Source: CBDCIS01 sp965217565 (GTDB lineage: Bacteria; Chloroflexota; Dehalococcoidia; Lucifugimonadales; CATOSD01). From it: a stretch of DNA of 64,000 nucleotides. The stretch is taken from assembly GCA_965217565.1 (NCBI GenBank), contig CBDCIS010000009.1, positions 22,483 to 86,482 of the forward strand. Reading direction: 5' to 3'. The notes below the pieces were generated by a model. It was not told the DNA's origin and did not search any database. It saw only the letters and a program-made list of their open reading frames with translations. This document shows positions 34,307 to 43,205 of the stretch, piece by piece. The translations under genes and the position numbers were made by a program. Each line of letters opens with the position of its first letter. Position 1 is the stretch's first letter.

Positions 34307-35541
34307 GTGGTTCAACTTTTTTGTATTGATGGGTAGAGTGACTTTAGCTTGATGCGCGCATCCTCGGTAGTGAAGCGCCAATCCACTCGTATAACATCCC
34401 GGTTGCGTTGATTCTGCCAAGCATTGACCTCGCCGCGCAGGATGTCTTGATTGGCAATCCGTCGGTCCAGGCACTGTCGAGCCAGCACACCGATCTCTAT
34501 CTCCGCCATATTCAACCAACTCCCGTGTTTGGGAGTGTAGTGTATCTCCAGTCGCTCAGCTATACGCCTCGCCTCAGCAGGCTCGAATGCCTCGTATAGC
34601 GAGGACAGCTTGTGAGTGTTGAGATTGTCCATTACCAGCACGATCCGGTCTCTGTCAGGGTAGTCCTCGTCGACCAGTTTCTTTATCACATGCGCCCAGT
34701 CCACCTTCGTGCGGCGCTCTCTGAGCTCGACTCGGCGCCATCCGTCCAACGGTGCAAACAGCATGAACAGGCTGCTCACTCCATTGCGCTCGTATTCGTA
34801 GTCGTATGCCGCCGATAAGCCGGGCGCTGTGGGACGCGGCACTCGCGTCTCCTTGACTTGCTGTTTGCTCGTCTCATCCATGCACACCAGAACCTCATTC
34901 CCATCGTACGGCCGTTGGTAGACCTCCAGTACGTCTTCCATCGCGCACACAAACTCCGCGCTCTGACCGGGCGGGATGCACCAACTCTGCTTCAGCCACG
35001 GCTTCAGCTCGTTTTTTTAAGCGCCTGGCGAACCGTCTCGGCGCTAATGGTCTCGACTATCTCACACTCGACCAACTCGTCAGCCAACAGCTTCAGGGTC
35101 CAACTGGCACGCCCCTCCGGCGGTTCCCTGCAGGCCATCGCTATCAACCGTGCTTCACCTTCGCCGTCCAGTCTCTTTTGACGCCGACGCAGTTGCTTTT
35201 TGCGATTCAGCGCAGACTCGACCCCCTCCTCCACACAGCGCTTGCGTATTCGCTCGACCGTTGACTGTCCCACACCGAGCGCGCTGGTGATGTCCGCGTC
35301 CTTCATTCCCCCGTCCGAGCGTGACTCATCGCTCATCAGCAGAATGCGCGCATGGGTCTGTTTGTACGCCGCAGACCGACCGCGTGAGACCAAGCCGTTG
35401 AGTTCCTGTTGTTCGTCGGTAGTCAGTCTGATACGGTACTTCTTGGTAGACATCATGGTTCCTCCTCGGTTCAACGTTACGATTGAACCCCCAAGAGCAA
35501 CAATGACTATCATGGTCTTCATTTCAATGATGTTGGACCAC
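34307..35541. mobile_element. Second IS630-family element
   Basis: 1235 bp, ends GTGGTTCAAC and its near-inverse GTTGGACCAC, flanked by TA (34305-34306, 35542-35543). The TA lies inside the CTAG at the right end of MITE copy b. Not closely related to the IS630-family element at 26600. Confidence 0.8.
34312..35456 (-). CDS. IS630-family transposase in two frames joined by a -1 slip site
   Basis: OrfA starts at ATG 35456 with GAGGAGG upstream (MSTKKYRIRLTTDEQQEL, HTH ADITSALGVGQSTVERIRKR). It reaches a CTT-A7-CG run near 35016 and stops soon after. A -1 shift on the A run continues as NELKPWLKQSW and then through the DDE domain: VCMDETSKQQ, VLVMDNLNTH and HGSWLNMAEIEIG. The A run is a classical slippery stretch, so a programmed frameshift is the likely normal state. 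Confidence 0.8.
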
Positions 35542-35543
35542 TA

Positions 35544-36049
35544 GTTTAATCTTTCCAACTGCTATCACATGGGCATCCGCCGCCTTACTTCCAGCACAGG
35601 ATCAAGTGGGTCCCACTCCACCAAATGTATCCGCTTCACCTAGTCAGCTCCCTATTGGCCTCCAGCACGTCATCCTGCAGTGGCTGAATATGGGCATCCA
35701 TCCTCATACCGTTCAGGGTTTACATTTCCAGGGGCAGTGTCAGTAGAAATCCCGTAGCAATTCTACTTTCAACTCCCAGCGACGCAACCTTGCCCAAGCC
35801 CGGTGAAGCCCGGCCCCCCGGATTCCTTCTCGGCCCCCGACCTCCGCTACTAGTGTACCAGTGCCGCCGGTCCGAAGGCGTGTCTTGGGTCGAGCTTTTC
35901 CTCCAGGGTAACAACTTGGCAGCCATATCGGCTGAAGCAGCACCCGAAAGGGGTGCCGCGAACACTCCGACAACTACCACTAGGAACCTATCCAACCCCC
36001 GTTGCATCCAAGTCGACTACCCATGAGAACCGTACTTTTTCGTGTTGAT
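35544..36049. other. Gene-poor stretch, one weak exported-protein-like frame
   Basis: No solid gene. A minus-strand frame at 35720-36007 begins like a signal peptide (RFLVVVVGVFAAPLSGAASA) and then loses coding character. It may be a remnant of the element that left the helicase fragment next to it, or chance. Confidence 0.25.
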
Positions 36050-36267
36050 TGAAAGACAGAGAACTCAGTCTCGAACCAAACCAGCGTCGGGAAGTCGATC
36101 CGGTCGAGGCCGGTGTGCACCAGCCTGGGGTGGCAGATGAGCATGTCGATGCCCTGCTTCACGCTGTCCGCCACCCACGCCTCCCGCCGTTCGGGGGCCA
36201 CCGCCTCGGCCTTCATCACCGCCACTGTGGTGCTCTGATTGTCTATGATGTGTGGGGGTGCCAGCAT
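36050..36267 (-). pseudogene. Fragment of a SNF2-type helicase C-terminal domain
   Basis: About 70 codons. REAWVADSVKQGIDMLICHP and RLVHTGLDRIDFPTLVWFET closely follow the conserved helicase stretch found in large helicases of integrative elements. The expected continuation (YSVYTLRQASRRSWRIGQ) decays after FSVFQSTRKS. Both ends of the gene are missing, so it is a relic of an earlier mobile element. Confidence 0.55.
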
Positions 36268-36330
36268 GGGGATATGCCTCCGGGAGTGCTCTTCAGCGCA
36301 TTTCCGCTTGGACTAGGTGTAGTCCCTCCC

Positions 36331-37359
36331 CTACTCTTGCGACGGGATCGCGAGCACCGGCTCGCCGGACGTGCGGATTAGCGCCTCGGTTACGCTGCCC
36401 AGCACCCACCGCGTGAGACCGGAGCGCCCGTGCGTAGCCAGCACGATGATGTCGTTGGATAGCTGGCGGGACAGGTCCGTTATGGCAACGGCGGGCGAGC
36501 CGTTTACCACCTTGTGGTCGACCTCGATGCCCTTCGTCGCCAGGTTTGCCGCTACGCCCGCGAGATAGTCTCCCGCCTCCGTCTCGACCTCTACCTGGAT
36601 TTCGGCGTCGATCGCGTAGGACATGCCTTCGATGTATGCCGAGGAGTTCGCCGCCAGTTTGAGCGCCTTGACCAGCGTCACCTCGAGGGCCATTTTTGCG
36701 GCGAGAGCCTCGACGAATGGCAGGGCGCTCTCTGCCAGGTCGGAGCCGTCCAGGGGCGCGAGCAGGCTGGTGAGTGTCGCACCCGGTTCCTGGTGGTACT
36801 TCCCGGCGCGCTCCGGCGTGATGGTCAGCACGGGAATGTTGACCGAATGCATGACCTTGTCGGTCACGCTGCCCAGCAGCCCGCGGCCGATCAGGTTCCT
36901 GCCGTGTGTGGACATGGCGATCAGGTCGCAGCCCTCGCGTTCGGCGGCTTCCGCGATCTGCTCGGCCGCCGCGCCGATGGTTACCATTGCGCTCGCTTTC
37001 ACCCCCTGGGCCTCGAGCCTGTCGGCGACTTCCCTCAAACGCTGCAACGCCCTCTGTTCCTGGCTCTCGATCACCTGGGTCAGGTAGGAGCCGCCCTGCT
37101 CGTGGGCGTAGGTGCGGGCCCGTTCCCTATCCGCGGGTGAGACCTCGTCGGACGACGTAGCGCCCATCATGCGCCGCGGCAGCTCCAGCGCGTCGGGATC
37201 GATCGCCGACATGAGAGTTATCGGAATGTCCATTCCCCTGGCTATCTGCACGACGTAGGAAAGGATTCCTTCAGCCATCTCAGAGCCGTCCAGCGGAACC
37301 AGTATCTTCGTGAATATGTTGCTGGCCTCCTGATTAAGGGCACGACTTTGGTGATACAT
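36331..37359 (-). CDS. Tandem universal stress protein (two UspA domains)
   Basis: About 342 residues with two UspA folds. Both start ILVPLDGSEMAE/LLAPLDGSDLAE and both end with ATP-binding loops, STHGRNLIGRGLLGSVTDKV and ATHGRSGLTRWVLGSVTEAL. ATP-binding Usp proteins of this type respond to starvation or energy stress. A strong AGGAGG lies eight bases before an in-frame ATA codon about 15 codons downstream, so the true start may be later or the ATG at 37359 may be used without a good ribosome site. Confidence 0.85.
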   Translation of the reverse strand: MYHQSRALNQEASNIFTKILVPLDGSEMAEGILSYVVQIARGMDIPITLMSAIDPDALELPRRMMGATSSDEVSPADRERARTYAHEQGGSYLTQVIESQEQRALQRLREVADRLEAQGVKASAMVTIGAAAEQIAEAAEREGCDLIAMSTHGRNLIGRGLLGSVTDKVMHSVNIPVLTITPERAGKYHQEPGATLTSLLAPLDGSDLAESALPFVEALAAKMALEVTLVKALKLAANSSAYIEGMSYAIDAEIQVEVETEAGDYLAGVAANLATKGIEVDHKVVNGSPAVAITDLSRQLSNDIIVLATHGRSGLTRWVLGSVTEALIRTSGEPVLAIPSQE

Positions 37360-37408
37360 CCGAATCACAGAGTCTTCTCGCTAAAGGTAGAGTCCCTACT
37401 CTTGGTTG

Positions 37409-38653
37409 TCAATCGCCATGAGCCAACCCCTGCTCATTTGGTTCGGTCGTCTCCTCCAGGGACCCGCCGTAGAGACGCAGGACGCGGCGCGCCAGGCGCA
37501 GGCCGTTGACGAGCAGCACCCCACCGCCAAAGGCTATCGCCACCGGCGCGCCCAGCACGGCGGCCAATGCTCCCATGTGGAAGCCCGATGAGCCGGTGAC
37601 GCCCCAGGTGAACGTCTGGAAGCTCAGCACGCGGCCCCGCATCTCGTTGGGCACGGTGGTCTGCAACAGCGTGGATATGGCCGTTTCATAGAGGACTCCA
37701 ACCGAGTAGGCCGCCGCGATGAGCGCAAGCGACAGAAGGAACCAGGGCGACATGGCAAACAGGGCCAGGCACAACCCGAACCCCAGGTAACCAACCACCA
37801 GCAGCCGCCCCATGTTGCGTCCTGTCCCGATGGCCGACAGGGTTAACGAGGAGACCAGCGCGCCCGCGCTACCGGCGGAAATCAGGTAGCCCAATCCCTC
37901 TGGACCGACGTCCAGAACCTTGCCCGCCATCACCGGGAGCATGGTCTCGTGCGCCCAGCCGAAAGCCTCGGACGACAGAACCATGAGTATGAGCATCCTT
38001 ATCGAGGGAGTGGTGAATACAAATCTCACGCCCTCTTTGAGGTCGTTCAACGGCGACGTGGGACTCTTCCGGGCGAGCGGCTCGACTCCCCGGAGGAGGA
38101 GGAGGAGCGCGTCCGAAGCCGCAAAGGCGCAGCCCATCCCGACGTAAACCCAGCCGATACCGAACGAGCTTACGACCTGTCCGGCCGCAAGTGGCATCGT
38201 TATGCCAGCCGTAGTCATAGCCACGAACGTGGCGGCGTTGGCCTTGAGCATGTTCTCCCGGCCGGCCACGTCCAGGACGAGGGCCATGCGCGCGGGTATC
38301 TTGATGGACATCAGCGCGCCGTCCACGAACGCCACCAGCAGCACCTGCCAAAGCTGCACCTGCTCGGCGAATATGAGCGCCGCCATCGTCGCTACGAGGG
38401 CCGCCTGCGCCACCTGGGTTGCCAGTACCAACGTCCTGCGATTCATGCGGTCCACCATGACGCCTGACAGCGCGCTGAAGAGCATCAGGCCGACGCCGCT
38501 CATGCCGGCCGTCGCTCCGACCCAGAAGGCGGAGTCGGTGACGGAAAGCGCGAGCCACCCGTGCGCCAGGATGTACATGGAGATGCTCATGTCGCTGAAT
38601 AGGCCGCCAAGCCAGAGCAGCCTGAACCTGGGGTTGTGAATCAAAAGCAGCAT
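37409..38653 (-). CDS. MFS transporter (MFS_3/enterobactin-exporter-like)
   Basis: 414 residues, about twelve hydrophobic segments. The motif VMVDRMNRRTLVLATQ matches the loop 2-3 signature (GxxxDRxxRR) of major-facilitator drug/siderophore exporters, and the second half has the related NEMRGRVLSFQTFTWG loop. Substrate unknown. Located in the inner membrane. It lies 49 bases upstream of the stress-protein gene on the same strand. Confidence 0.85.
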   Translation of the reverse strand: MLLLIHNPRFRLLWLGGLFSDMSISMYILAHGWLALSVTDSAFWVGATAGMSGVGLMLFSALSGVMVDRMNRRTLVLATQVAQAALVATMAALIFAEQVQLWQVLLVAFVDGALMSIKIPARMALVLDVAGRENMLKANAATFVAMTTAGITMPLAAGQVVSSFGIGWVYVGMGCAFAASDALLLLLRGVEPLARKSPTSPLNDLKEGVRFVFTTPSIRMLILMVLSSEAFGWAHETMLPVMAGKVLDVGPEGLGYLISAGSAGALVSSLTLSAIGTGRNMGRLLVVGYLGFGLCLALFAMSPWFLLSLALIAAAYSVGVLYETAISTLLQTTVPNEMRGRVLSFQTFTWGVTGSSGFHMGALAAVLGAPVAIAFGGGVLLVNGLRLARRVLRLYGGSLEETTEPNEQGLAHGD

Positions 38654-38876
38654 GGTTCCATACGGGGGTCAGGTTGTGGGGTGAATGGCGCAGAAAGCGA
38701 CAGGCAGGTTGAGGAGCGCAATCCGCCCGAAAAGGGTTTTCTTGAACTCCGACGGTTCAAGAAACTAGAGCAGGCGCTCAATGGACAATAGAGAGCCAAA
38801 GTGCGCTGCGGGATTGAAATCAAGCAGGCCCGGACTGAACGTCGTCGTGTGTGCGTGGTCAGAGCTACCAGGTTCG

Positions 38877-39320
38877 CTAAGCCAGCGCGGCCGGCTCCCC
38901 TATCCACTGCACGTTTCCCAGCGCGGGGCCGGCCACCCTGTAGAACCTCTCATACGCAGTCCACAATTCGCATTGGAGAGTCTCCGCCGAGGCGAGGTAG
39001 TGCGAGTCATAGACTGCTCCCTGTCGGAGTTGCGCGGCCAACTCCAACGCCCTGCCGTGAAGGTCTGGCGTCGCCACGAACATGACGTCCATATCCATCA
39101 GGTCACCAACGAGTTCCGAAGCGAATTCTATAGTGAATTCGCTTCGTGCCACTCGCTGATAGATGGCGTTGGTCACCTCGACAGGCATGAGGTGCGGAGC
39201 CGTGATTTTCACTTCCTGCTCTTGCCACTGTTGGAGGAGTTCGAGGGCCCGGTCAGAATCATGTTCGGTCATCAACCACTTGACCACGATGCTCGCGTCC
39301 ACGACGACGTGGCCGTTCAC
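38877..39320 (-). CDS. PIN-domain toxin (second VapC-like)
   Basis: 147 residues from GTG 39320. PIN features: VVDASIVVKW with the first Asp, the Glu in MPVEVTNAIYQ, and GAVYDSHYLASAE with the third acidic site. The start overlaps the antitoxin stop by four bases (GTGA). The frame is open further upstream but overlaps the antitoxin. Confidence 0.82.
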   Translation of the reverse strand: MNGHVVVDASIVVKWLMTEHDSDRALELLQQWQEQEVKITAPHLMPVEVTNAIYQRVARSEFTIEFASELVGDLMDMDVMFVATPDLHGRALELAAQLRQGAVYDSHYLASAETLQCELWTAYERFYRVAGPALGNVQWIGEPAALA

Positions 39321-39604
39321 GATATTGTTCTGGACTGGCGAGCCTCGCGAATGAAATCCACGGAGTCGCCGGGAAGAATCGTGTCCCCAAAGCGTTCCTT
39401 TTGCAGTGCCTTGAGACGGTCGGCGAGATTCCCGGAATAGGCTTTGGACCGGGGATTTCGCTCCTCGTCCTTCGTTAGTTCCTTGTCTATGGCGTTCCGG
39501 CAATACTGGCTCATGCTCATGCCCTTTAGCTCAGCAGCCGCCTTCAAACGCCGTTGAATGGGAGCGTCCAACTCCAGAGTGAGCCGTTTCTTCTCAACCT
39601 TCAT
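39317..39604 (-). CDS. RHH/CopG-like antitoxin (second VapB-like)
   Basis: 95 residues: strand KKRLTLELDAPIQRRLKA and helix MSMSQYCRNAIDKEL form a ribbon-helix-helix, followed by a toxin-binding tail. The ATG at 39604 follows GGAGTTGGAGGT. Partner of the PIN gene that overlaps its stop. Confidence 0.78.
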   Translation of the reverse strand: MKVEKKRLTLELDAPIQRRLKAAAELKGMSMSQYCRNAIDKELTKDEERNPRSKAYSGNLADRLKALQKERFGDTILPGDSVDFIREARQSRTIS

Positions 39605-39639
39605 ACCTCCAACTCCATGGCAGTAGCCGCTTTCGGGTT

Positions 39640-40680
39640 TTACGCCTTCGCGTACTCCCTGAAGGTCGAATCGACGACGTCCAGCGCGTAGTCGATGTCG
39701 TCGGAGGTTATCCCGTAGTGCGTGACGAAACGCCATCGGCGCTCGGGGGAGCCGCCCTTGACTCCGCGCTCGTTGATCTTGCGGGCCAGCTCGGCCGGGT
39801 CGCCCTGGGTTATCTCGAAGAAGACCAGGTTGGTGGGCAGTTCGTCCGGCTGGATGGATATGCCCGGCACCTGGGCGAGCCCCTGCGCCAGCTTGCGGGC
39901 GTTGGTGTGGTCTTCAGCCATCCGCTCCACCATGCTTTCGAGCGCGACGATTCCCGCAGCCGCTATGACGCCCACCTGCCTCATGCCGCCGCCCACCATC
40001 TTGCGCCAGCGTCTGGCGCGCTCGATGAACTCGTTGCCTCCGCATACTACCGACCCTATCGGCACGCTCAGCCCCTTGGACAGGCAGAAGGTGATACTGT
40101 CGGCGTCCTTGGCGAGCTCGGACGCGGGCGTCTCCAGGTAAACGGCGGCGTTGAATATGCGGGCGCCGTCGATGTGCAGAGGAATCTCGTTGCGATGAGC
40201 GACCTCGGCTATGACCCTGGTATCCTCCGGGGTCAGCGTGGAGCCGCCGCATGCGTTGTGTGTGTTCTCCAGCGCAATCATGGCGGTGCGCGGAAAGTGA
40301 ACATTGTTGGGACGAATCGCCCTCTCGACCTCGTCGGGGTCGAGCATACCGCGCTCGTCGTTGCGGATCGTGTGGTAGGACACGCCGCCGAGGGCCGACG
40401 CTCCGCCCGCCTCGCTGCGGAAGATGTGGGACTTGTCGCCGATGATGATGTCGTCGCCCCGCTGCGCGTGGGTGAGGATCGAGACGAGGTTGCCCATGGT
40501 GCCGCTGGCGACGAACATCGCCGCCTCTTTGCCGAGCCGTTCGGCGGCCATCGCCTCCAGCCTGTTCAGAGTGGGGTCTTCCCCATAAACGTCGTCCCCC
40601 ACCTCGGCGTCCGCCATGGCCCGCCGCATCTCAGGCGTAGGCTCCGTTACCGTGTCGCTGCGAAGATCGACTATTCGCAC
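39640..40680 (-). CDS. ltaE: Threonine aldolase, PLP-dependent
   Basis: 346 residues. Start region MRIVDLRSDTVTEPTPEMR is diagnostic; HIDGARIFNAAV contains the PLP-binding Asp and Arg, and FCLSKGLSVPIGS the Schiff-base lysine. Splits L-threonine or L-allo-threonine to glycine and acetaldehyde. GTG start at 40680 with AAGGAGGA upstream; the frame extends ten codons further but without a start signal. Confidence 0.9.
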   Translation of the reverse strand: MRIVDLRSDTVTEPTPEMRRAMADAEVGDDVYGEDPTLNRLEAMAAERLGKEAAMFVASGTMGNLVSILTHAQRGDDIIIGDKSHIFRSEAGGASALGGVSYHTIRNDERGMLDPDEVERAIRPNNVHFPRTAMIALENTHNACGGSTLTPEDTRVIAEVAHRNEIPLHIDGARIFNAAVYLETPASELAKDADSITFCLSKGLSVPIGSVVCGGNEFIERARRWRKMVGGGMRQVGVIAAAGIVALESMVERMAEDHTNARKLAQGLAQVPGISIQPDELPTNLVFFEITQGDPAELARKINERGVKGGSPERRWRFVTHYGITSDDIDYALDVVDSTFREYAKA

Positions 40681-40875
40681 GATTCCTCCTTCTCTGCCGT
40701 AGCCTTGCAACGGGGCCTATGACATCCTGTGCGATTCAAACCCCGCGCTCTTGTTGAAAGCCGCCCATCCAGCGCGTCAGGTAGGCAAACCTCCAGAACG
40801 ATTCTAACAACATTGCTTGCCAAAAGCCATAGCGTCGCCTAACATGAAGCGGTTGCGAAACAGCGCGAGAGACAC

Positions 40876-41532
40876 ATGACCAACAGCCAGCAAGCCATAA
40901 CATTCGACAGCGGGGACATTGCCCTCGAGGGTGCGCTGCATCTACCCGGCGGCGACGGAAAGTTCGCCGGCGTCGTTATCTGCCACCCTCATCCGCGCTA
41001 CGGCGGGAACATGAGCAACGGCGTGGTGAGCGCGCTCACGAAGAGCATCGTGGCGTCGGGCATGGCGGCGTTGAGGTTTAACTTTCGCGGCGTCGGCGCG
41101 AGCGAGGGGGAGTTCAGCCAGGGCGCGGGTGAGCTCGAGGATGCCATCGAGGCGGTGGACTACCTCGCACTGCACGAACGTATCGAGGCCACTCGCGTGG
41201 GAATCGCTGGCTATTCGTTCGGTGCGTGGATCGCGTTGGAGGCGAGCGCAAGCAGCAATACCGTCCAGGCGGTCGCCTCCATCGCCTGCCCGATGCGCCC
41301 CTACACCTCGCTGGGCGTTGACGAACTGTTGCAGCCCAAGCTGCTCGTTTGCGGGGAGTTCGACCACGACTTTCCGATCGAGCATTTCAGGTTTCTCTCC
41401 AAGAGGTTCGTGGAGCCGAAGCAGGTCGAGGTGAAGTATGGCGCGGACCACTTCTTCGGGGGCCACGAGGAGGAGATTGGCGAGATGGCGGCCGGGTTCT
41501 TCTCCAACTGGCTTGGAGAGCGTTCGAGGTAG
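40876..41532 (+). CDS. Alpha/beta hydrolase, first of a tandem pair
   Basis: 218 residues. The elements ICHPHPRYGGNM, FNFRGVGASEGEF and the nucleophile elbow GYSFGA are those of the DLH/YfbR-like CHPHP hydrolase group; the late GADHFFGGHE holds the catalytic histidine. Probably an esterase or carboxylic-ester hydrolase. The next gene is a diverged copy with the same motifs. Confidence 0.82.
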   Translation: MTNSQQAITFDSGDIALEGALHLPGGDGKFAGVVICHPHPRYGGNMSNGVVSALTKSIVASGMAALRFNFRGVGASEGEFSQGAGELEDAIEAVDYLALHERIEATRVGIAGYSFGAWIALEASASSNTVQAVASIACPMRPYTSLGVDELLQPKLLVCGEFDHDFPIEHFRFLSKRFVEPKQVEVKYGADHFFGGHEEEIGEMAAGFFSNWLGERSR

Positions 41533-41568
41533 TCAGTGAGCGTTTACGCGCAATCGCTCGGGAGAGAC

Positions 41569-42219
41569 ATGCGACAGACGGCGATAGGATTCGAGAGCAA
41601 GAAACTCAAGCTGGAGGGCGTGCTAACGCTTCCGCAGGGCCTCGCGGGGCCGTTCCCGTCGCTGGTGGTTTGCCACCCGCATCCGGTGCTCGGCGGCGAC
41701 ATGGAGAACCCGGTGGTGATGGCGATATGCCGCGCAGCGGACAGGCGGGGGCTGGCTACGCTCCGATTCAACTTCCGCGGCGTGGGCGACAGCGAGGGAG
41801 AGTTCAGCAACGGCGCCGGCGAGCGGCAGGACCTCGAGGCGGCGCTCAAGGTGGTGAGAAGATGGCCGGGGCTGGACCGCAGGCGAATCGCGCTGGCCGG
41901 CTACTCCTTCGGCGCGTCGGTCGCGCTGGGCGGACTGCGCCGCTGCGGGGCCGCGTGCAGCCTGGCTTTCGTCGCGCCGCCAATAGCGTCGGTGCGCGAA
42001 TCGCGCATAGCCAACGACAAGAGACCCAAGCTGTTCGTAGTGGGCCAGAACGACCGCATCGCCCCGCCCGTCAGCCTCCAGAGCGCGCTAGACGACGTGC
42101 GGCAGCCCCTGCGCTTCGCCGAGGTGCCGGCCGCGGACCACAGCCTGCAAGGCCACGAGCGCGAGGTAGGCGAGCTGGTGGCAGGGTTCGCGGCGGACAC
42201 GCTGGGGGTGGCGGGTTAG
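41569..42219 (+). CDS. Alpha/beta hydrolase, second of a tandem pair
   Basis: 216 residues from ATG 41569, preceded by GGGAGAG. VCHPHPVLGGDM, FNFRGVGDSEGEF and GYSFGASVAL repeat the layout of the preceding gene; the catalytic His is in AADHSLQGHE. The pair looks like a tandem duplication followed by divergence in the substrate-facing parts. A GTG start at 41536 is possible but lacks a ribosome site. Confidence 0.82.
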   Translation: MRQTAIGFESKKLKLEGVLTLPQGLAGPFPSLVVCHPHPVLGGDMENPVVMAICRAADRRGLATLRFNFRGVGDSEGEFSNGAGERQDLEAALKVVRRWPGLDRRRIALAGYSFGASVALGGLRRCGAACSLAFVAPPIASVRESRIANDKRPKLFVVGQNDRIAPPVSLQSALDDVRQPLRFAEVPAADHSLQGHEREVGELVAGFAADTLGVAG

Positions 42220-42253
42220 TAGGACGCCAGGGCCGGCATTTCTTGGTTTGCGC

Positions 42254-42568
42254 CTACGTTGGGCGGAAGTAGTTTGAGTCCTCCAAGCGTTGTCGCGCAA
42301 CGCCTATTTCTTCGTCAGTAAAGAGAGGGCGCCACCGACATTCCAGAACAATGGCCTCCATCGTAATGTCGAGACGTCCGCATTCCCAAAGTTTGACAAA
42401 GCCTGTGGAGAGGTCGATCGAGCGGAGCAACTGTCTGGCGGCTGCCAAGCCACCTCTCTCCCTAACGATTTCAAGAAAGCGCACAGCGTTGTAGCCGCAC
42501 TCAGATTTGGCTCTTCGGTACACGCCTAGCATAGCCTCATGGAAAGCCGACTCCAAGTTGGCGGTCAT
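42254..42568 (-). CDS. Conserved-looking hypothetical protein
   Basis: 104 residues, mostly helical: SAFHEAMLGVYRRAKSECGY, NAVRFLEIVRERGGLAAARQLL, WRPLFTDEEIGVARQRLED. I could not place it in a functional family. It starts 14 bases after the stop of the membrane-protein gene on the same strand, so the two may be cotranscribed. Confidence 0.55.
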   Translation of the reverse strand: MTANLESAFHEAMLGVYRRAKSECGYNAVRFLEIVRERGGLAAARQLLRSIDLSTGFVKLWECGRLDITMEAIVLECRWRPLFTDEEIGVARQRLEDSNYFRPT

Positions 42569-42582
42569 GGGGTTCTATGTCC

Positions 42583-43011
42583 TCAACTTTGGTCAGGCGC
42601 AGGCTCATCAAAGGGTTCGCCGTTGGCTTCGGCTTTCAAGCGACGCTGATTCCATGCGCTCCACTCAGCATTGGCCTTTTCCTCGCCTTGCTTTCGGCCC
42701 TCCTCACGCTGACTCTCTTTAAGGGGTTCGAGAAACTTCTGCCTGATGTAATTTCCTGTAACCATAGCGAAATACAAGACCTCCACAATCGAGACTATGG
42801 TAATAGCTATTGCTACGCCAGCGACCGCAACTCTTTCGGCGATAGCGGAGAACACCTGTAAGGGGGTGGCAACTTCCCTGTTGGCGATCTCGTCCGCGGC
42901 TATAACGCAGGTCGCGGCCAAATTCGAGATACCGAACGCGGCGAAATATGCGGTTCTCCATCCAAGTGGTATGCTCCAGATGGACTCCCAATTTCTTTCC
43001 GGTGAGTTCAT
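42583..43011 (-). CDS. Small membrane protein with charged C-terminal tail
   Basis: 142 residues. Hydrophobic segments at about 17-40 (GWRTAYFAAFGISNLAATCVI) and 60-88 (ERVAVAGVAIAITIVSIVEVL), then the motif AMVTGNYIRQKFLEPLK and a highly charged, probably helical cytoplasmic tail ending EPAPDQS. The tail is repeated as the gene fragment at 7171-7368. Function unknown. Confidence 0.6.
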   Translation of the reverse strand: MNSPERNWESIWSIPLGWRTAYFAAFGISNLAATCVIAADEIANREVATPLQVFSAIAERVAVAGVAIAITIVSIVEVLYFAMVTGNYIRQKFLEPLKESQREEGRKQGEEKANAEWSAWNQRRLKAEANGEPFDEPAPDQS

Positions 43012-43087
43012 GCATGGAGCATAATAACACGGTCGTCAAGCGTATATGCTTCCTCTCGCGTGGGTCAGATGTGCGTCAGAACTCTAG

Positions 43088-43201
43088 TACTGCTTCCAGC
43101 TAGTTTTGACAATAATTGAGGCTGTCCTCGATACTGGATTCCCGCTTTCGCGGGAATGACGATCACTGTTCGGTGCTTGTCAGTTTTAAGTGGAAGCGGT
43201 A
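43088..43201. mobile_element. CTAG-flanked MITE-like element, copy c
   Basis: 114 bp, starts TACTGCTTCCAGC and ends GTGGAAGCGGTA, with CTAG at 43084-43087 and 43202-43205. Close match to copy b (34190). Hairpin 43138-43157. An IS5-family element sits exactly at its right CTAG. Confidence 0.7.
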
Positions 43202-43205
43202 CTAG

